A DNA stretch of 64,000 bases from assembly GCF_019578655.1 (NCBI RefSeq), contig NC_063264.1:3100001-3164000 (forward strand), in the 5' to 3' direction. Below the pieces are notes generated by a model, which did no database searches, was not told the DNA's origin, and saw only the letters and a program-made list of their open reading frames with translations. The position numbers and the translations under genes were made by a program. This DNA comes from Ricinus communis. Lineage: Eukaryota; Streptophyta; Magnoliopsida; Malpighiales; Euphorbiaceae. Position 1 is the stretch's first letter. Every line of letters starts with the position of its first letter. Below, piece after piece: positions 60,412-64,000 of the stretch.

Positions 60412-61183
60412 GCCTTGTTGCCTGGTGGTTCTGCGTGTTCTGACTCATAATTCAACCTGTAGGATGGTATTATGGCTCTAGTATTTTATTGCAAGCATCA
60501 TACTCTTGGTTCTTGGAACTGATACATTTCTGAGGCAAGACTATGTCAAATGCATGTCTTTTGAGCCAAAAATTTTCAGTTTACAGGTACTGAGAACAAT
60601 AAGGGTCTCCATTGTCCTCGTCAAATAGTACTATTCCAAGTATTTGAGTGTTGGGTTGAGTTGTAATGGAGTTAGCAGTTCTGTTTTCTGAGACAATGAC
60701 TTGCATGAAAGCCTCAGGGTTTCATTATTTTTCCCCCTCTCGTTCACACTGCTTAGGACAATAAGAATAAGAGCAAACTAGCTAACTATAGAGTAGAGTG
60801 CTACTTATTGCACGTGGAATAGAAAGCATGGACAGCCCTGCAATATTGCTTGTTGATTATCTCCTGTAACTATAATGCATAAACGCATGGATAAATTGAA
60901 ACCTTTTATTTTTCTTCCAAATTGATGTTTAAGAGTCTGACTAAACTTGTGGGTATCATTGAATTAAATAATTTATCTTCATAAGTGCAAAAAATTGAAG
61001 GATTTCATCAGACATTATGTAAATTGATGACACTGGCATTTCCATTTTTCTTTATACTGCAACACACGCAAGGAACAAGAAGCAAATCTATTCAACATTT
61101 CCAGCCTAAGATGCTCATGTATAAAGATTGTACTCAAATTCATACATCAAAATTCTTAACTGAAACATCAAGAGCAACAGGAT
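60412..61183. other. Convergent 3' flanks of uL18 and FdC1
   Basis: Probably 3' UTRs of the two convergent genes. No additional gene recognised. Confidence 0.5.
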
Positions 61184-61624
61184 TCAGTCATTAGCTGTTG
61201 CTAGTTGCAATGACAGCAGCTCATCTTCAGGAATGGTCCTGATACGACAATCTGACCTGGGATAAGCTGCACAGAGCAGTGCATAGCCACTGTCTACTAC
61301 ATCGTCACTGAGCATGCCTTCACTCTGATCAACCGTGCCGCTAATTACTTTTGCTGGGCAAGTCATGCATACCCCAAGCTTGCAGTCATGAGGCACTTCT
61401 AGCCCAGAGTCTAATGCCTTGGATAGAATGTTCTCATCAGGTTCCACCTCTAGCTCTGTAGATTGACCTTCATGCTCAATTACCACTTTGTAAGACCTAA
61501 CAATACTTTTCAAGGATCTGCCATTTCTGCAGTTGAGTTTAAACGAAGGAATTTTGGTGGGTAAACCTTGTTGGGTGAGAGTGAAGGACGGAGAAGGAGA
61601 AGGAGTGAAATGAATGGTTGCCAT
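61184..61624 (-). CDS. FDC1: Ferredoxin C1, chloroplast [2Fe-2S] protein
   Basis: Single exon, 146 residues. Residues 1 to about 43 are a Ser/Thr-rich plastid transit peptide. The mature ferredoxin has cluster ligands Cys81, Cys86, Cys89 and Cys118 in the C-x4-C-x2-C...C pattern (DCKLGVCMTCPAK, ALLCAAYP). The extended tail PEDELLSLQLATAND is the FdC1 signature and differs from leaf ferredoxins. FdC1 accepts electrons from photosystem I but passes them to partners other than the usual NADP reductase route. It is intronless and convergent with the uL18 gene. Confidence 0.95.
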   Translation of the reverse strand: MATIHFTPSPSPSFTLTQQGLPTKIPSFKLNCRNGRSLKSIVRSYKVVIEHEGQSTELEVEPDENILSKALDSGLEVPHDCKLGVCMTCPAKVISGTVDQSEGMLSDDVVDSGYALLCAAYPRSDCRIRTIPEDELLSLQLATAND

Positions 61625-62713
61625 GGCTTTTTCTTTGAGGTGGGGAATGATGAAGGAAGCCTTTTGCGAGTGTTGAAGTGATTCGTGGTGCTTGATAGGA
61701 TAAGGTTTTGCTAGTAGTTGAGGGTTAGATGGGATTTGGCATTGGGCTGTTTTCTCGTGTGGTACACAAGGTCAATAAAGAAAAAAGAACCAAGGACCAA
61801 AAAGGCTTTACATCTTTTAAAAAAAGAAGTAACTAAAGAAAAATGAACCAACTTACATAAAACAAATAATTTACTCATGAAAAGTTATGATATAAGTGTA
61901 GATTCCTTTTCACTAATGCTAAAGACTTGAGGACAATAAAATATAGTTAGACCTTTTTTATTTATCAAAATTGAAAAATATGTTGTTTTGATAGTCAGGG
62001 GAATTCTTGAATTCACTATAATGTAATTATAATTTAACTCTAAAAAGTGAAGATAAGAAAATATTGTTTACTTGCAATACTAAAGTTAAGAAAAAAATGT
62101 AAATATCTTAAAAGTAATAGAGTATTGAAGTTATGACACTGTAAAAAAGATATATCAAAAGGCATTGATTAAAATAAAGTAACTATATTAATGGATATAA
62201 TCATAGTAACTTTCATATGCTTATATATGAAAATAATCTTGAAAAAAAAGAAAACTGCACATCCATCCAAACCTGCAAATCTGATATAATTCATACACGT
62301 CCTCAGATATTTTGGTAGCCAATCGATCACGTAGCAATCACTGTTTAACTTGGTCATCAAATCAGGTAAGATTCATCCCATTATCTTACTCATTAAATTT
62401 CGAGTTACAACAAATCCTCCGATTTTTTCCACCTTTAATCAACCGATATCAGATCTACATTTTCCTTCCAAACACCACTGCTCCATTGAAGGTAATACAC
62501 ATAAACACCGCTACTGCTACCACTCTATCTACCACTGGAATCGTCTGTCACTGTCAAAGCCTCATAGGTAACACAAATCCATGTTCTAATATATTTGGTT
62601 TCTTCTTTTTTTTAAAAGAAAAAGGGTTGTGTTTTTCTTACAGGTTTTGACAAGTTGAGCAATAATATTTTCAGGTTGTTTTGTTTTCATATAAAGTGCA
62701 GTAGTCTGAAACT
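61625..62713. promoter_or_regulatory. Divergent promoter of FdC1 and cysteine synthase, with probable 5'-UTR intron
   Basis: Start codons of the two divergent genes are 1.1 kb apart. On the plus strand, caaatcag|gtaaga at 62366 looks like the donor of a non-coding first exon, and ttttcag at about 62676 or gtgcag at about 62701 like an acceptor just before the ATG. Non-coding first exons are usual for cytosolic O-acetylserine(thiol)lyase genes. Confidence 0.4.
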
Positions 62714-63913
62714 ATGGCTGTTGAGAAATATGAAATCGCTAAAGATGTAACTGAAGTAAGTTAATCTCAATGGAGGTTAAATTCCATTTTCTTATGGTTA
62801 TGGACACAATTGTTTGCTTAAATAATTGGCCTCTGTCTTGTGCTTAGCTAATTGGAAACACTCCATTGGTATATCTCAATAATGTCGTGGACGGTTGTGT
62901 TGCTCGTGTTGCTGCTAAACTAGAGATGATGGAACCATGCTCGAGTGTCAAAGACAGGTTTTTTGTTTTTTCAAAATGTTTCTCGTTTCCTTCAGCATTT
63001 ATATATCTTTTAACACTGTTTGTGACTAGCCTTGATAATCTCATGGGGGTTACATCTTGTTTTCTCTGGATCCTGACAATTCTGGACTAACATGCAGGAT
63101 TGGTTACAGCATGATTGCGGATGCAGAGGCTAAAGGCCTTATCACACCAGGGCAGGTTTGTCATCGTTTTGAATACTCTTCCAGTAATGGAATTGAGGGG
63201 TTGTTATCCTGTGGAACTTTTTTTTTTCTATGATGATGAACTTTCGTTGATTTTGACTGCTATTTGAACTGTTGCTGAAGAATGTTCTCATTGAGCCAAC
63301 AAGTGGAAATACGGGCATAGGATTAGCATTCATGGCAGCTGCCAAGGGATACAGGCTCATTATCACAATGCCTGCATCAATGAGTCTTGAAAGAAGAATT
63401 ATTCTCCGTGCCTTTGGAGCTGAATTGGTTCTGACTGATCCTGCTAAGGGCATGAAAGGGGCTGTTCAGAAGGCAGAAGAGATTTTGGCTAAAACACCAA
63501 ATGCTTATATGCTCCAGCAGTTTGAAAATGCTGCCAATCCAAAGGTATCTTTCTTCCTCATTCAGTACTTCGATTCTGGTAAATGCAGTTGGTGGTGGAG
63601 TTTTAGTTGACTTGAATAATTTTTTGTAATCTAGATACATTATGAGACTACTGGACCAGAGATATGGAAAGGATCAGGAGGGAAAATTGATGCCCTTGTT
63701 TCAGGGATAGGTACTGGAGGAACCATAACAGGTGCTGGGAAATATCTTAAAGAGCAGAATCCTAACATTAAGGTGGGGTTAACCCCTTATTAGATTTCTT
63801 ACTTGTTTCTGCTTCAGGATATTGCTCTCCCCTTATTCTTGATTTCTTTCATTTTCTGCAGTTGTTTGGTGTTGAACCAGTTGAGAGCCCCGTTTTATCA
63901 GGAGGAAAACCTG
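62714..63913 (+). CDS. OASA1: Cysteine synthase / O-acetylserine(thiol)lyase, probably cytosolic; 3' part beyond the window
   Basis: Visible exons: 62714-62755, 62848-62957, 63098-63155, 63281-63544, 63635-63772, 63862-63913; the next donor is followed by intron to the window end. About 221 residues are seen of an expected 325 or so. The PLP lysine is K49 in CSSVKDRIGYSMI. The substrate loop PTSGNTG is at 76-82, and the PLP-phosphate loop is [12 protein letters not shown]. The enzyme makes cysteine from O-acetylserine and sulfide and binds serine acetyltransferase. The N-terminus ([12 protein letters not shown]) has no transit peptide, so a cytosolic form is inferred. Confidence 0.94.
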
Positions 63914-64000
63914 GTAAGTTATATCCAACGTGATCAATCTATTAGAAAAGTCCTCGTCCCGAGATGTATTGCTCTTTTATATTGCTTTACAATCAAACAA

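Overview
The window is nuclear DNA of a flowering plant, almost certainly a eudicot. It has AT-rich intergenic DNA, GT-AG introns, plastid-targeted proteins, a WNK kinase, a FRIGIDA-like protein and decayed LINE fragments. The gene set and protein style fit a rosid, possibly Malpighiales/Euphorbiaceae, but the species is a guess. All gene models were spliced by eye from reading frame plus GT/AG sites; each full model closes in frame from ATG to stop.

Layout. 1-6.3 kb is AT-rich with no recognisable gene. 6.3-9.2 kb (+) is a WNK2/WNK9-type kinase. 11.3-26.3 kb (-) is a tandem array of DUF1517 (FLAP1-like) genes: three intact six-exon genes (11269-15035, 18696-22098, 23332-26348), a pseudogene (15678-16914) and a deletion relic (17255-17993), interleaved with LINE debris. 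28.6-35.7 kb (+) is a large IDM1-like PHD-finger/acetyltransferase gene with seven exact-length 75-bp coding repeats. 36.8-39.7 kb (+) is imidazoleglycerol-phosphate dehydratase (HISN5). 40.5-41.3 kb (-) is a PSB27-H2/LPA19-like lumenal protein, head to head with an XS-domain gene (42.0-50.4 kb, +). Then come FRIGIDA-LIKE 4 (54.0-57.2 kb, +), a uL18-family ribosomal protein (59.4-60.4 kb, +), ferredoxin C1 (61.2-61.6 kb, -) and the start of a cysteine synthase gene (62.7 kb to the edge, +).

From memory of the Arabidopsis map, this order interleaves two Arabidopsis segments: At3g22420-22460 (WNK2, HISN5A, XS protein, FRL4A, L18, OASA2) and At4g14880-14920 (OASA1, FdC1, FRL4B, HISN5B, PHD/acetyltransferase). 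The window therefore looks like the unfractionated ancestral segment. The DUF1517 array and PSB27-H2 do not belong to either Arabidopsis segment as I remember them.

The genes do not form an operon-like unit. Several serve the chloroplast (HISN5, PSB27-H2, FdC1, and the DUF1517 family by its founding member). Two belong to families linked to chromatin or small-RNA silencing (the IDM1-like and XS proteins). The most unusual part is the DUF1517 array: its intact members have short, signal-peptide-like N-termini, and the youngest pair shares an intronic LINE fragment, an intronic foldback and an upstream E2F-like site.
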